64,000 nucleotides of DNA. It comes from Blastomyces gilchristii SLH14081 (lineage: Eukaryota > Ascomycota > Eurotiomycetes > Onygenales > Ajellomycetaceae). Within the stretch, counting starts at the first letter, position 1, and every line of letters begins with the position of its first letter. Shown here in pieces: positions 51,441 to 63,288 of this stretch. The position numbers were made by a program, and so were the translations under genes. The stretch covers positions 62,001 through 126,000 of the forward strand of contig NW_003101664.1 in the NCBI RefSeq assembly GCF_000003855.2. The letters are read 5' to 3'. The notes under the pieces were generated by a model. That model had not been told where the DNA came from. It worked only from the letters and a program-made list of their open reading frames with translations, and made no database searches.

Positions 51441-53438
51441 ACTCTGAGTTCCATGTTATCTGAAACAGTGGCTCTTGACTGATGAGAACTGCTTCTGGAA
51501 AGAAGGGACTAATGTGGCAGGCTGCACCTGATCAATCATATAGACTATTCTGTTACACTCCACAGATTCCAACCACTTCATTCTCGAATGTGTACGCTCC
51601 AATTCTCAGCCATTCCTGATCACTGATCCTCAGCTGCTACAAACATGCATATATTCTTCCGCCCTGAAGCTCCACCGCGTACACCACCACATACGCGTAT
51701 AAATATCCACCTCAATTGCTGATTCTCGCACTTTCTCTTTCTTTCCTTCTTTAATGTTTTTATCTTTGTTAAATAAGACCTATCAATATAATACCAATCT
51801 ATTCGGCGTAGGCCTCTTACATTTTCTTTTCTTTTCTTTTCTTTTCTTTTCTTTTTGTTTCTTTCTTTCTTTCTCTCTTTCTTTTTTGGCTCGCTTGGGT
51901 TTGTTAAAGAAGGTAGCTGATAAAGCCTGTTGATGAATCGTGATGGACAGAACCACTGCAGAAGATGAATGAAGGGAGTAAAGGGGCACACTGTTCTTGT
52001 TCCAAAGATCCAAGCCACTCAAAGCCATTTCACATACCTAGGTTGTGATCAGTGACTTCCTGTCTTATCCAATAAGTGGTGGCAAAAGCTGTTGAATGCA
52101 TTACATGGATGGATGTGAATGGTGGTGCATATCAAAATGGATGTAAAGTTTGAAAAACCTAACCCCCTCAAACGTTTAGATATGGCTTGGCGCGGGCTTG
52201 GACCTTATCGATACGAAAAGGAGGGGCATATCGAGGACGGCGCTGGAAGAGAACGAGAAACTTCATGGAACAACGAGTAAAACTAGGAGAGGATGGAAAC
52301 AGGTACGTTCAGTCATCCGGTAAAAACGTAAATCGAGTTACGGGGGACTAGCTATTATTATTATTATAGAATCCCCATCAATCAACTACGATAATTCCTC
52401 AGATAACTGACTATGCGAAACATCCAAACCCAAGCCAGAACCAAACAACAACAACAACAATGGAATAAGAAATATACCAAGCAGCAACTATGGAGCACAA
52501 ACATATCGTATCATAATTATCGTATCATTCTGCTTGCAGCGGCGGCAGAGGACTCCTCTCTTATCTGTCCTCTTCCTCGGGACTCCTGGGGGCGATTTCA
52601 CTCGTTCACATTTTGCTATGCCAGCCAACCGGATTGGCGCCCGCCCCTTTCGCCCTGTCAGTGCTGCTGAGTTAGGATGGTTTATGCAGCCTGGCCTGTT
52701 TGAAGTTGCCACCACAATAAAAACAATGATGAACCCGTACAGGAGTTGATTGGTTGGTTTGGTCGTTGATGTGAACAATGTCTTTGTTCCATTAGATTAG
52801 AGGGAAAAAGGCCGAGAATTTGCCCATTTGCAGTCTTGAATTTTTGTTACTTTTCTGTCTCATTTTCATTTTCATTTTTATTTTATATTTCTTTGAGGGT
52901 GTTCAAAAACTCAGCATGATGATACCTCCCTCACTGCTCAAATAGCCCCACCATGCTCAGTAGGTTCAAATGATGTGATACAAACGGGCAAAAATCTAGC
53001 TCTTTAACACCTGGTAGAGGCCGCTCAAATTTCAAGCATAATGGTACGCTGGGGAAGGTTGGTTTTGCAAACAGCGCCAGCAGGGGGTGAGTTTCTTAAT
53101 AATAAAGAGCCAGCAAATCATCCAGCGAGGTGGGGGGCGGACGGAAGACAAGACAAGTGGCCAGGGATGAAAATGGATGAAAATGGATGGAGAAACCCTT
53201 TCCCCTCTGAGGGCTCGCACTCCACTCCAAGTCTCCAGCACGCCTCCATCCAGGGCTCTCGCAGACTACTCGCGCCCACATGCGATGCAGATGACCAGTG
53301 CCGTGCGCCAATCACCCACTTGGCCCCTCCGCCAGTGACGATGTATGGAGGAGGCTAGGTACTTGTACAGACGAGGCACCATCCATTTATTAGTATATTG
53401 TTGCCTCACTCGCTCGCCTCCCGGGTTTTGGCGTGCGT

Positions 53439-53494
53439 GTCAGTCAGTCAGTCAGTCAGTCAGTCAGTCAGTGAGTGAGTAAGTCAGTCAGTCG
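53439..53494. repeat. (CAGT)n tetranucleotide repeat
   Basis: CAGT repeated about ten times from 53440, then a few variant units (GAGT, AAGT). Confidence 0.95.
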
Positions 53495-54767
53495 GGAGGT
53501 AGATTCTTTCGGAAGTCCGAATCGAATGTTCAAGAAAGAGGGCACGAGAACGAGAACGCGCTGGGATATTCTAGGATGTCGCTATTGGACGGGTATTGTA
53601 AAGACTTTCAGGGCTCCGGATGATGTAGTTATTCCCCCCACCAGAGCCAAATAAGGTTAGGTGGGGAGGAGGGTATTTATCTACCTACCTGCTATAGCCT
53701 GTGCTATGTGTAGAATAATGAACGAGTTCAAAAGGTTCAATTAAAAGTTTGTTCACCAACTTCCAACTTTCGATGGAGTTTTAGTAGTTATCCCCTGTTG
53801 TAGATGACAGATATTGTCGTTACACGGATTGCCATACATCGCGTTGGTAGATATGTACATGTACAGTATAGTAGACCAAGGAAGAAAGGAAGACAGAAAG
53901 ACAGGAAGCGCACCCGCTGGCTCGCTAAGGGATAATAGATAGACCCTTATGGGCATGAAGTACCTGTACGGTACGTGTACGTCAGATCACAACTTTGCCG
54001 AGACATTATTAAATATTATTATTTCCGTCCAGTCTGTTCTAGTCTGACTCTCTGGTCTGTCTGTCCCCTCAGCGCTCACCCCATCCCATCGTTTATCGTT
54101 TATCCACAATTTCCTTGCCCCCTAGATGGTGGGACTAAGGACCCTGGAATGTCGCACTTTGCACTTTCTGTCGTCATTTTTCCATCGGCCCAACCCACCT
54201 AGTTCCTAGTTAGAAGAAGTAATCTTCCTTGTCACGCATCAGAAACACCGGCTCTCATCTCACAAATAATAGATCGCGCTGTGTTTTGTGTATGTGTTGC
54301 GTGTGTTTGCGTTGAGTGTGTCCTGATGGAAACAAGGGAAGTCTCTCTATTCTATTCTAGTTATTTTTCGCCTTCATCCAACCAAATTTAATAGCAAGCA
54401 CAGGAGTTAGTTAACTATAAGTGATGTCTCTTAAAAAGACCCGTACAATGCCATTCACTCACTCCATCGCTCTTTATGATTGGAGGTTACCTGAACCTAG
54501 CCATGAGAAAGAAGAGAAGTGATGCGGAAGAAAGATGGACCCCCCCCCAGCAGTGAACCTGTAACCACTGTCACGCCCAGCTTTGCTGTCAAAAAAACGA
54601 TTACCGCATTCCGCAGCAAGTTACGTATGTATGTACTGTCCTGTAACCATGGGCGATGAGCCGGACGGGAGCCAGGGCTGGGGCTGGGGCTGGTCCCAGA
54701 CTCTCTACCCCGCTGTTTTGCTCGAGGCCAGAGACAGAGTTTCGCGCCAGGAACAAAAAACCAGACC

Positions 54768-54798
<31 letters not shown>

Positions 54799-55571
54799 CA
54801 GTCAGTTCCCAGGTTTAACTTTTTACATTTTTACCCAAAATCATGATATGGAATGAATATCTAGGAGGGATCCGAAAAATGGCGAAATATCCAAAACGAA
54901 ATCCAGACAGAATGATGAATGTGATTAATTATAATTCTTATTAGTAAGTTAATTTATAAGTGGCCATTAGGGAACGAGGCATTCGGCGGTGAAGAATAAT
55001 AAAGGGCATCCTATCACGTCACTCACCCCCGCCCCGCCCCGCCTGTGATCAGCTCAAACATCGAAAGTGTGAAAATAACGAAAATGGGACATCATTCTCG
55101 TATGATTTTATTAGCCACCCTTGGGGACGAGTCCGTCCACGTTATTTTAGTTTTTAGTTTTATGTTATTTTTCACTTTCACATTGATTTTTCAATAATAA
55201 TATTGCTCTGAGCAATCATCAAACCCAGCAGCGAATCGGATTTAGTTTCCCTTCCCTGCGTGCGTTCAACCTCTTTCCCCCCACCCATCCCATTATTATT
55301 ATTTCCCCCCCCCGGTCACGTCAAACCCTCCACACTGCATACCATCGCCTTCTCCTTCGAATGAAGCGTGTAGCGTACCTACATCATTTACTATCTTTCG
55401 ATACGAAGAAGCCCTTGAAAGGGGTAACCGTAACCCCTAGGGCGGGCGTTTTAAGTTAGTTATTCAAGACTGGGCTGTCAAGTTGTTTTTGTCGGGGGGT
55501 GGGTGTGCGTGCGAGGTGCGAGTAGCGCGGAGAAGAAGAGAAAGTCATGTTTAGTTGTGGATGGATGGGAT

Positions 55572-55632
55572 GGAGGAACGAGGAACGAGGCACAAGGCAC
55601 AAGGCACAAGGCACACGGGGCACGAGGCACCG
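55572..55632. repeat. Short imperfect tandem repeat (about 7-bp unit)
   Basis: Units of the type GAGGAAC, then GGCACAA repeated several times, drifting to GGCACGA. Confidence 0.85.
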
Positions 55633-55988
55633 GGCTTCTGGTAGAAATTAAAAATAAAAATAAAAATAAAAATAAAAGAAGGAAATAAGAATGTGTTCAG
55701 AGTAGATTGGGAGGAAGGGAAATAAGCATACCCTGATCTATTGCTGTAACTAATAGTTCTGGCTCTATCCTATCTATCTATCGTGATCAGACGCAGCCGG
55801 CGCTCCCACTCTGCACGACAACGGGCTGCAACCGCCATTTCTTCTGTCTGTCTGTCTGTCAACAATCTGTTCTACAGACTGTCTGTGGTCAAAGACGCTC
55901 CTGAACTACCCATGGAAGAACCTTCTGAGTTAAAAAAGACAGAGACCTAACTTATTGATATAACTAGGACGATATTGCAGCCGACATC

Positions 55989-56088
55989 NNNNNNNNNNNN
56001 NNNNNNNNNNNNNNNNNNNNNNNNNNNNNNNNNNNNNNNNNNNNNNNNNNNNNNNNNNNNNNNNNNNNNNNNNNNNNNNNNNNNNNNN
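55989..56088. other. Assembly gap (100 N)
   Basis: Exactly 100 N, the usual placeholder for a gap of unknown size. Confidence 1.
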
Positions 56089-56375
56089 CTAGCCCTTGTA
56101 CATGTCCTTGACTTATCTTGACTTGACTGACTTGACTTGAACTTGACTTGACTACCCTCTTAGTCTCCATCCAGCCTCTTTTCGTCGCTTCTGCTGTTCT
56201 TCTGCTTCTTCCTCGTTTGCTGCTTCACCGCTTCTGCAGGCGCCGGCCTGACCCCATCATCACATCCCATCTTCAACATCATTCTTCTTCTTCTTCTTCT
56301 TCTTCTTCTTCTTCTATTATTACTATTAGTAACTAGAATTCTCTCTGCAGCATTCTCCTATCTTCTTTTCTATAA

Positions 56376-56417
<42 letters not shown>

Positions 56418-57282
56418 CCTGTTACATCGACAACATCCATTGTCACTGCTTTCATATTTTCCCGCATCCCTGGCTTGACTATTCTTACTCATCATTTCTC
56501 GCCTTCCACGCTCTTCCAGCGTGGCTCTGGAATTTTCCCTTTCTTTCTTTCTTTCTCTCTTTCTTTCTCTTGATTAGCTCCCAGCTGCAACTTTGGCCAC
56601 ATTCTTCCAAAGTTTGCCCGCACCTTCTCACCCCTTTCGCAAAGGACCGTGGCGCAGTCTCAGCGTGGGTGTGTTTCCCCGTTCCCGTCCAGCTAAAAGA
56701 CTCCTCCGCGTCGTCCCGTTCGCCGACGACGACACTGACCAACATCGCTCTCGATAACTCCCGCTTCTTCGCTTCTTCCTCGTGGCGACTTGCGTAGTTG
56801 TCATACGATTCTCTCACTTCTTCATCTATTTATCATTGTTCATTTATCACCGCCTCTTTCTTTGTTTCTTCTTCTTCTTCTTCTTCTTCCTCTTTCAATT
56901 CCTTCCTCCTACTTCTTAATTCCGTCTTACATATTCTCAAACCGTCATACCTCACCTCCTCCTCCACCTCCACCACCCCAAGGCCAATTAAACCACAAAG
57001 ACTTTCCAACCGAAGTCCTCCTTGGACAGTTTCACGTTTCAAATTCACCTCCATCATCGTCAAAATAACAAAGAATAATTCATCGCAATTATGGCTCATT
57101 GTTGAGGCTCGACCTGTCGTCATCGTTACCCCTTACTTAAAATTATAATACGGGAACTTACCACAGCTCAACCACAATCGGCACGCCTAACTTTACTTTT
57201 TACCTTTCGTTTGGAACCGCCCCATCCATCTTTCGTTGCGAACCAGTCCACCTCTCCCCACAACTTCCCACGCTCCCACGAC
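56089..57282 (+). promoter_or_regulatory. Pyrimidine-rich upstream/leader region of the J-domain gene
   Basis: Strong C/T strand bias with (TTC)n at 56282-56315, (CT)n at 56380-56412, TTTC runs at 56540-56570 and (TTC)n again at 56868-56888. CT-rich promoters and leaders are common upstream of fungal genes. The 5' UTR could reach far into this stretch, but no transcription start or TATA box can be fixed. The frame is open upstream of the ATG to about 57211, but without another ATG. Confidence 0.5.
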
Positions 57283-59046
57283 ATGTCCGATAAGGCTATA
57301 CTAGATCCATACAAGGCCCTGGGCATCACTAAGGATGCGACTATCGCAGAAATTAAAAGCGCTCATAGAAAACTGGTGTTGAAGTGCCACCCAGACAAAA
57401 TCAAAGACGAAGACCAGCGCAAAGAGGCCATACCCGAATTCCAGAAAGTTCAATCGGCTTACGAGCTACTGTCGGATGACAAGAAACGAGCGGAATATGA
57501 CTACAAAGTTGAGTTGCAAAAGCGATCGGCATTCCCTACTGAGGACGCAGGCTCGTCTTCATACCACCGACCTTCAGCATTCACCAAATCTTATGAGTAT
57601 CGAAACGGGGCAGTCTATGAGGAGCGCGTGCCTAAAAGTAGCTTCTTTGACGACATCCCTCTTTCTGAAGAACCTCGACCCTCTTCCAGGAAGTATGATG
57701 GATACGAGCGGAAGCAGAATACAGAGCAAAAGGAAAAGAAGAAGTCCAGACATGTCGACCCTCCAATATCAAGCCGTTCAAGCAAGGAACGTGTACGTGA
57801 AACTCGCGAATCCGTGAAATCGAGTCGCTCCGACCGCGCAAAACATAGAGACAAAGAGCGGAGAAAAGACCGGGAACGTTCAGAGAAATACCCGAAAGCT
57901 TTCGTGGTCAGCGAACCTGAAGATGAAAATGGGTTTGATTCGGATAATCAATACTATGCCACCCCAAAAACACCGGAACCTGAATTTAAGGATATTCGGA
58001 CGCAACGCACGTCAAATTCGAGTGAACCAGACCCAAAGCAAACCAGAGATGAGGAATATTCCGATGAATGGTCTTCGTCGAAACTAGATGATGCGAAAAA
58101 GTATATTCAACGGTCGAAAAACAGTGGATATTCATACGAAACTACTGAACGCCGTCCGTCTACTTCGTGGCCCTCGCCTTCTGCTTACTATAGCCCACAT
58201 GTCGAAACACCACCCCGACGTTCCTCAGGTAGGACTCGAACCAGAGACTCTGTACGCCCCAGCTCATCAGGAAAGGATCGTAGAGGATCTGCCGACGTCC
58301 AGGATCCACCCTTGAAATCCTACCCTATTCCACGTCCTCCTACTCTACAGACTGCCACTTCCGCACCTTCAGGTTTGAGATTTCCCTTCCCGATCTCTAC
58401 TAGACCCAGTCCAAAGCGACATGCTCCTCGCCGATCGGAGACCATGCCATTTCCAAACTTATTCCGCCGGTCCGAAACTCTGCCGACCAGACCCTCAAAA
58501 ATGAGAGAACCCCAGGACTCCGGGTATTCAAGCCCCGGTACTCCAGAAATGCACTCGGGATCAAGCCCTCCATTGCCTGGCAGATACACCGTCGTTGACG
58601 AAAGTGAAGAATATGTATCTCACCGCGCCGTCCGTATCGAACCAAATCCTGGTCTGTACAGGCGGAACAAGAGCGTGTCCCCAACCCGCCACCCGTCCAT
58701 GCCTGCCCCACCGCATCCTTCCGGATCTAGAACGTACAACTACCCAATCGATCCTACATTCATGCCAGCGCGTCACGATCCATCGATGCCCATGCCTTCA
58801 ATGCACAACCCACCGCCCATACCAGGTGGGCTGAACCGAGATGGTTTGTTTGGGGAGGTCTTACCGGGCCAATACGATCGTCCCAAGATAATAATCCCCG
58901 AGAGTGATATCCGATATGCGCCCAGATTCCGCGAAGAGGATATTAGTTACAGTTACAGTCCGAGAATGGGACCCGCAGACCCCAATGTGTATCCAGAAAC
59001 GTATCCGCGACCGCACGGTACGCGAAATGAGTCGGTTGCGTGCTGA
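57283..59046 (+). CDS. J-domain (DnaJ/Hsp40-like) protein with long disordered tail
   Basis: 587 aa, single exon. The ATG at 57283 (MSDKAILDPYKALGI) is the first in frame; the upstream extension has no ATG. Residues ~8-75 form a J domain: DPYKALGI at the start, the HPD tripeptide at 36-38 (KCHPDK), then FQKVQSAYELLSDDKKRAEYD. The J domain stimulates Hsp70 ATPase through HPD. There is no zinc-finger, Gly/Phe or DnaJ C-terminal domain, so it is a class III (DnaJC-type) protein, probably cytosolic or nuclear. Residues ~130-205 are very basic (SKERVRETRESVKSSR, HRDKERRKDRERSEK). The remainder is Ser/Pro/Arg-rich and low complexity, with RRSETMPFP/RRSETLPTR-like pairs that could be phosphorylation sites. 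No signal peptide or membrane segment. It faces the 61405-62354 gene tail to tail. Substrates and role are unknown. Confidence 0.93.
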   Translation: MSDKAILDPYKALGITKDATIAEIKSAHRKLVLKCHPDKIKDEDQRKEAIPEFQKVQSAYELLSDDKKRAEYDYKVELQKRSAFPTEDAGSSSYHRPSAFTKSYEYRNGAVYEERVPKSSFFDDIPLSEEPRPSSRKYDGYERKQNTEQKEKKKSRHVDPPISSRSSKERVRETRESVKSSRSDRAKHRDKERRKDRERSEKYPKAFVVSEPEDENGFDSDNQYYATPKTPEPEFKDIRTQRTSNSSEPDPKQTRDEEYSDEWSSSKLDDAKKYIQRSKNSGYSYETTERRPSTSWPSPSAYYSPHVETPPRRSSGRTRTRDSVRPSSSGKDRRGSADVQDPPLKSYPIPRPPTLQTATSAPSGLRFPFPISTRPSPKRHAPRRSETMPFPNLFRRSETLPTRPSKMREPQDSGYSSPGTPEMHSGSSPPLPGRYTVVDESEEYVSHRAVRIEPNPGLYRRNKSVSPTRHPSMPAPPHPSGSRTYNYPIDPTFMPARHDPSMPMPSMHNPPPIPGGLNRDGLFGEVLPGQYDRPKIIIPESDIRYAPRFREEDISYSYSPRMGPADPNVYPETYPRPHGTRNESVAC

Positions 59047-61404
59047 ATGATGAAGAAGAACAAGCTAACCTTCTTCTTCTCCTTCCATTTCTCCTCTTCA
59101 AATTATTACTATTTTATTCATAATTTTATTCATCTTTTTTTCCCCTTTTTTTCCCCTTGTTTGTTTCTTTTTCGTTTCGTTATTCTTTTTATTACGACTC
59201 GAATGAATCAATGTTACAACGATTATTTCCCCCTCATCTCACTTCATCTTATCTCATCAAATTTCTTTGTCAGTTATTTTTTTTTGTTTTGTTCATATTC
59301 CCTTTCCCCTGTTTACATTTCTGGGTTGCTTTTGGATTCCTCTCTCAAATATCATATCATATCATATCATATCATCTCGTACCATCTTTTGAACTGTTTT
59401 TGGATTTTTTTTCCCCTCTCGCGACGAAATGATGATAAACCCTAATGACCATCATCGATTATATAACCTGTTCTCTTTTCAACTCGCCTGACGGATACCG
59501 CTGGCTCCTATGTATGTCTCCGACCGCCTCAACCTCCCCTGCCTATTATTTAAACCATCGCCATCTTAGGAGGTTGGTGCTATTTTTCCATATTGTACGT
59601 TCGGATTTTTTTCTTTCCTCTTTTTTTCTTTTCTTTTCTTCTGGTTTCGTTCTTGTTCTGGTGGGGTATCTATCTACTGCACCTGTTTTGAGGCCATTTT
59701 TGCCCCATGAACCGTTGGAGTCAACCAACGAGCATCGAATCATCGAACATCGAACAAGTGGGCATACTATTTTTTTGTCTCGTTGGCCTTTTCTATATGT
59801 TTTATTTATTATCTTTTCTTCCTGTTTTAGCTGGAGCATCATCAAAGTCCCCTTCTATTTTTATCTGGAAGGCCCGGCAGGTGGAAGTACTGACTGGGCG
59901 AAGAAGGATTATGGACTGAGGCAAGGAGGAACATGGATTAGGGGCCTATGGTTGTTTTTTTTTTTTTTTTGTGGCATGGAAGGATGGAAGGATGGATAGG
60001 GTTCTCGGATTTTTCTCATATGATTATGATTCATCCATGCGTGTGTGTGTGAGTGTGTGTGTGTGTGTGTGCGTGTTGTGTATTTTTTTTTGGGATGGGG
60101 GGATATTTAAATCATTACATGGTGTTTCTTATCCTTTTCATTTTTTCATTTTTTTGTTATTGTAATGTGTTTTTGGTTTTAACGATTATGGAATGACAGT
60201 TGATTTTTTAACTATTTGCTTTCCCTATATACGGAGTATATATATATGATATACTAACTATTATCCAGGATCTAATCTCATTAATTGATGTTCTATTCCC
60301 TTCCAATTATTTTCTTCTGAGTACCTCGTAACTCACTCGTTCACTTATTAGCTGTATGTACAGTCCGTCAATCGCTCGCCGAAAGCATGCTATATCCAGC
60401 CGAACAGCCAAGAATATATTCCATTTTTTTTTTTTTGTCCGTATGACAGGGATGGGATATGATTTATTATGGAAAATATGAGAGAGGGATTAGTAATTAG
60501 GAGGTCAAAATATGTTAATGTATGTACATGTATAGTTATAGTTAAAAAGGAAAAACCCGTTTCGGTAAAAAAAATATGGTGGTTATGCGCAGGATGGTTC
60601 AACGGTCACGTGCACTTTACCCCAAACGTGGTTCCAATTCTCTCGAATCGGAACAAGTTCGTTGAGCCGGACTTGTCCCCATTTTCAACCCTGTTCATCC
60701 ATGGGATGGGGGATGGGAGGGAGGAGGAGGAGGAGGAGGCGTTAGGCTGGGAACGATTCAAGGGAACTTCCAGGTATCCATCCGTCCATGACCGGTTTGT
60801 GTCTCGGTTCATGTAAGAAATGGAAAGGGGACAACTCTGCCGAGGCTGACAAAAACAGGGGGGTTCAAAGTCGTTCGATATGAATCGAATGTGCGCCGGT
60901 TTATGCTCTTTCCGGGGGGGGGGGGGGGGGGGGGGGGGGCCAGGGGTGGGGGGGGGGGGGTAACTCGATTGTTTTTCTTCAAAAAAAGGGAAAAAGTTCC
61001 CCGTTCCCGTGGCCAGCCCACGTGTCTCCCTGGATGACATGAGTAAAAGGAACTCCTAAGAACTCTTCGAGCAAAGTTTTTCAGATTTGATTTGAGTCGT
61101 ATACTTCGTGGGCGATGGATGGTGTCAGTGGGGCCACGACATGAATTGGGCAATATCCCGTTGAAAACGGGATTGGTTAATGGACGAAAAGACGGAGAGG
61201 ACAAACGCCGTTTTTTTTTTTTTTTTTGTTTTTTTGATTTGTTTTGATTTAAACCCCTCGCGAATCTAGCGATCCCGTCAGCCGAATCCCCCAAAAATCA
61301 GGCGCGCTGTTCGTGATAGATACCCACAAAGTCTCCCTGGGCTTATTCTATGTGCGTTGCATGTGCAAGGTATACGCACAGCTTCAGAGTGCCCGTCCAT
61401 TGCT
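59047..61404. other. 3' intergenic region between convergent genes
   Basis: T-rich sequence right after the J-domain stop probably includes its 3' UTR. It holds an (ATCAT)n run (59349-59375), T-homopolymers, (GT)n near 60041-60070, two G-homopolymers (60914-60939 and 60948-60960) and a T-run (61211-61227). None of the overlapping reading frames has a recognisable domain; I call no gene. Confidence 0.6.
60914..60960 (+). repeat. G-homopolymer tracts (26 and 13 G)
   Basis: A run of 26 G, then CCAGGGGT, then 13 G. Capable in principle of G-quadruplex formation; length is likely uncertain because sequencing of such runs is error-prone. Confidence 0.9.
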
Positions 61405-62354
61405 TCATGAGGTGGGCATCTCATGTATAGGGATGCTCTGGAACTTCTGGGGCCAGAAGCCATTCCGCGGAGCACCTGTGTCTAGCTCCTGAATCGCATC
61501 GACGGGTCGCAGTTGGTGGTGGCGGCGGCGGCGGCTGCGGCGGATGAAAAACACTAGAGCTATGAGTATCCCTACAGCGCCGACGGCACCGATAGCGATC
61601 CCGACTTTAGCGCCGGCGGAGAGTTCAGGCTCCTTGCCGTCACTAGAAGGGGGCAAAGAAGTTGGTGGAGGCTGATTGTTATTTGCTGGTTGGGACGGGG
61701 TTGGTTGGGTCGAGGTTTGGCTTGCAGTGGTGCTCGTAGAAGAACTGGAAGTGGTGATGGTGTTTGACAAGTACATGGAGAGGTCTTTCGATTCAAACTG
61801 GACGAGAATCGCCTGACCCCACATAGTTATTGGGCCTGTGACGACCGAGTGTGCAAGACTAGCCTGGCCAGTGCGGGCGAGGACGGTCGTTATGCTGGAT
61901 TCAGGAAAGGTACTGATGCAGCCCGCAAAAATTGTTGTTTTGGAGTAGAAGTTTATCGTCGTGAGGGTTGTGAAGTAAGTATAGTCCCTGCAGAAGGTCA
62001 TACATATATTAGTGATGCTGTTGACTCGTAGGAAGGCGGTGGATCTTATGATCTAGGCCGGACGTACGACGGGCAGCAGATTGCAGTTGTTACCGCGTTA
62101 TTTGTTGTCGCGACTGGAGAGGTATAACCCTGGGGACAGTATCCTGGGCTATACACCTGTTGAATCTGTCCTCGTCCTATCCCTTCGAAGAAAGGGGGGA
62201 AACAATTGGGGTCGCGCTTGTTGAAGGCGTTCTGCATCAGCAGGCCGCCAGTTACGCTGTTGTAATATGCCTCTTCATAAGTCCAACTCGACGAGCAGGA
62301 AGATGGAGGAGTAAAAACTGATGTTAAGGGGACCGCGTCGCCCTTTGGATCCAT
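61405..62354 (-). CDS. Ser/Thr-rich single-pass membrane protein (surface/sensor-like), two exons
   Basis: join(62354..62068, 61987..61405) gives 289 aa. The intron of 80 bp (62067-61988) has donor GTACGT, a branch-like CACTAAT and acceptor CTGCAG; joining it turns the exon 1 end into ICCPSDYTYF and keeps the frame. The N-terminal ~165 residues have several Cys (FTPPSSC, DPNCFPPFF, GYCPQGYTS, TTAICCPS), a pattern of a family of fungal extracellular domains. A Ser/Thr/Pro/Gln linker covers ~171-211 and is likely O-glycosylated. A transmembrane helix lies at ~224-244 (VGIAIGAVGAVGILIALVFF), followed by the basic stop-transfer RRSRRRR and a short cytoplasmic tail. The layout resembles Mid2/Wsc-type surface proteins, but no WSC domain is visible. 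No clear N-terminal signal peptide follows the chosen ATG (first after an in-frame stop), so membrane entry may rely on the internal helix. Function not assigned. Confidence 0.85.
61988..62067 (-). other. Spliceosomal intron (80 bp)
   Basis: Minus-strand GTACGT..CTGCAG, with CACTAAT as the likely branch site. It contains an in-frame stop, so it must be removed. Confidence 0.85.
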
Positions 62355-63288
62355 CTTGCTGTAACCTCTTTGATATATCCCAACGAGGTCGTGGTAGACA
62401 GTTTTTTACTGCGGCAAATTGTTTCAAAGAAGGGACTGAACGATATAAAGGGGTTTGGATCGGGCGCAAGAGTTTTAAGAAAAAGATCGGAATTATGCCA
62501 ATGTTCACCTTGTATATACAAGAAAGGGGAAAGAAGATGTTCAATTTCTCGGACATGGGATGTATCAAACATATTAATAGGATCTTCAAAGTTGGGCAGT
62601 CAGGGGCGCAAGCACTGTGTTTTGTCGGCACCAAGCAAGGGAAGCCGAGAGCGAAAATTAACCAATAGCCACCTTAATATACCAAACCAGAAATATTTGG
62701 GAAAGTGAGAAAACGTGTGCCCCCCGGTGTAATTGTTTCTTTCCATGGATGTAAATACAGGGATGCCAAATGCCTTCCGAGTCTCACCACGCATCAAATT
62801 GGACCTTAGGCCCTTAGTGCTGACGGGCTGCCAGGGATAGAATGGCTTTTTTGGGGGGCGAAATTGGCTGAAGGTCAGCAATGTGTTCGGTACTTCCAGA
62901 TGCGCTCCTGAATATGAAGTTGTATCTAAATCGGTATGCTTGAGGGCCAGCGAGGTGGGAGCCAGCGTCAAAGTTTTGATAAACCCAACCAGCAAACAGT
63001 TGGCAAACCGCTCAGGATTGGGTCAGCCCCCATTAATTATTATTAGCCTCTTCCCGTCTTTAGCGCCGATGAAGATCCCTTGACCTGAAGCCACGATTAT
63101 TGGCCAGGTACTGTACATACATGTACAGTACAAGCCTTGTCAGGAATGCAAGGGAACGCTGAAACTTTGGGGCCTGTATCGGAACATGGGAGCTGGCACT
63201 TTCTTCCTCAGCACGGCTTCTTATATCTCGACACAAAGTGCTGTTATCCACTTTCTAGTCTGCCTCTTGTCATTTTTGTGCAGCCAGC
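62355..63288. promoter_or_regulatory. Divergent promoter region between the membrane-protein gene and the GT61-type gene
   Basis: 934 bp between two start codons pointing away from each other. It contains a perfect 9-bp inverted repeat (63108-63131) and, just before the right-hand ATG, a pyrimidine-rich stretch ending TTTTTGTGCAG (63273-63283), which looks like a 3' splice site of a 5'-UTR intron. Several frames cross the region, but none has a recognisable domain. Confidence 0.5.
63108..63131. repeat. Perfect inverted repeat GTACTGTAC/GTACAGTAC
   Basis: 9-bp arms around a 6-base centre (ATACAT). Could bind a dimeric regulator or be a chance GTAC-rich motif; similar GTAC-rich strings occur near 53961-53980. 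Confidence 0.7.

Larger units (their letters stand above)
51441..55988. other. Gene-poor, normal-composition intergenic region
   Basis: No reading frame here has a recognisable domain, consistent coding composition or plausible splice structure, so I call no gene. It holds a CTTTT-rich pyrimidine tract (51823-51888), (CAGT)n (53439-53494), an AG dinucleotide run (54768-54799), a GGCACAA-type short tandem (55572-55632) and (AAAAT)n (55645-55679). A small or heavily spliced gene or a non-coding RNA could be missed. Confidence 0.5.

Noticed and set aside
51620..52028. Protein genes with Lys/Arg/Glu-rich segments on the minus strand
   Set aside because: Two overlapping frames depend on a CTTTT pyrimidine tract; no domain, no splice support.
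55964..56170. Short frame across the second gap
   Set aside because: Half of it is N; no coding support.
58088..58834. Several 70-100-residue frames overlapping the J-domain gene on both strands
   Set aside because: They are shadows of the long reading frame, which has a clear domain and start.
60606..61294. Pro-rich frames on the minus strand around 60.9 kb
   Set aside because: The proline runs are translations of the G-homopolymers; no domain.
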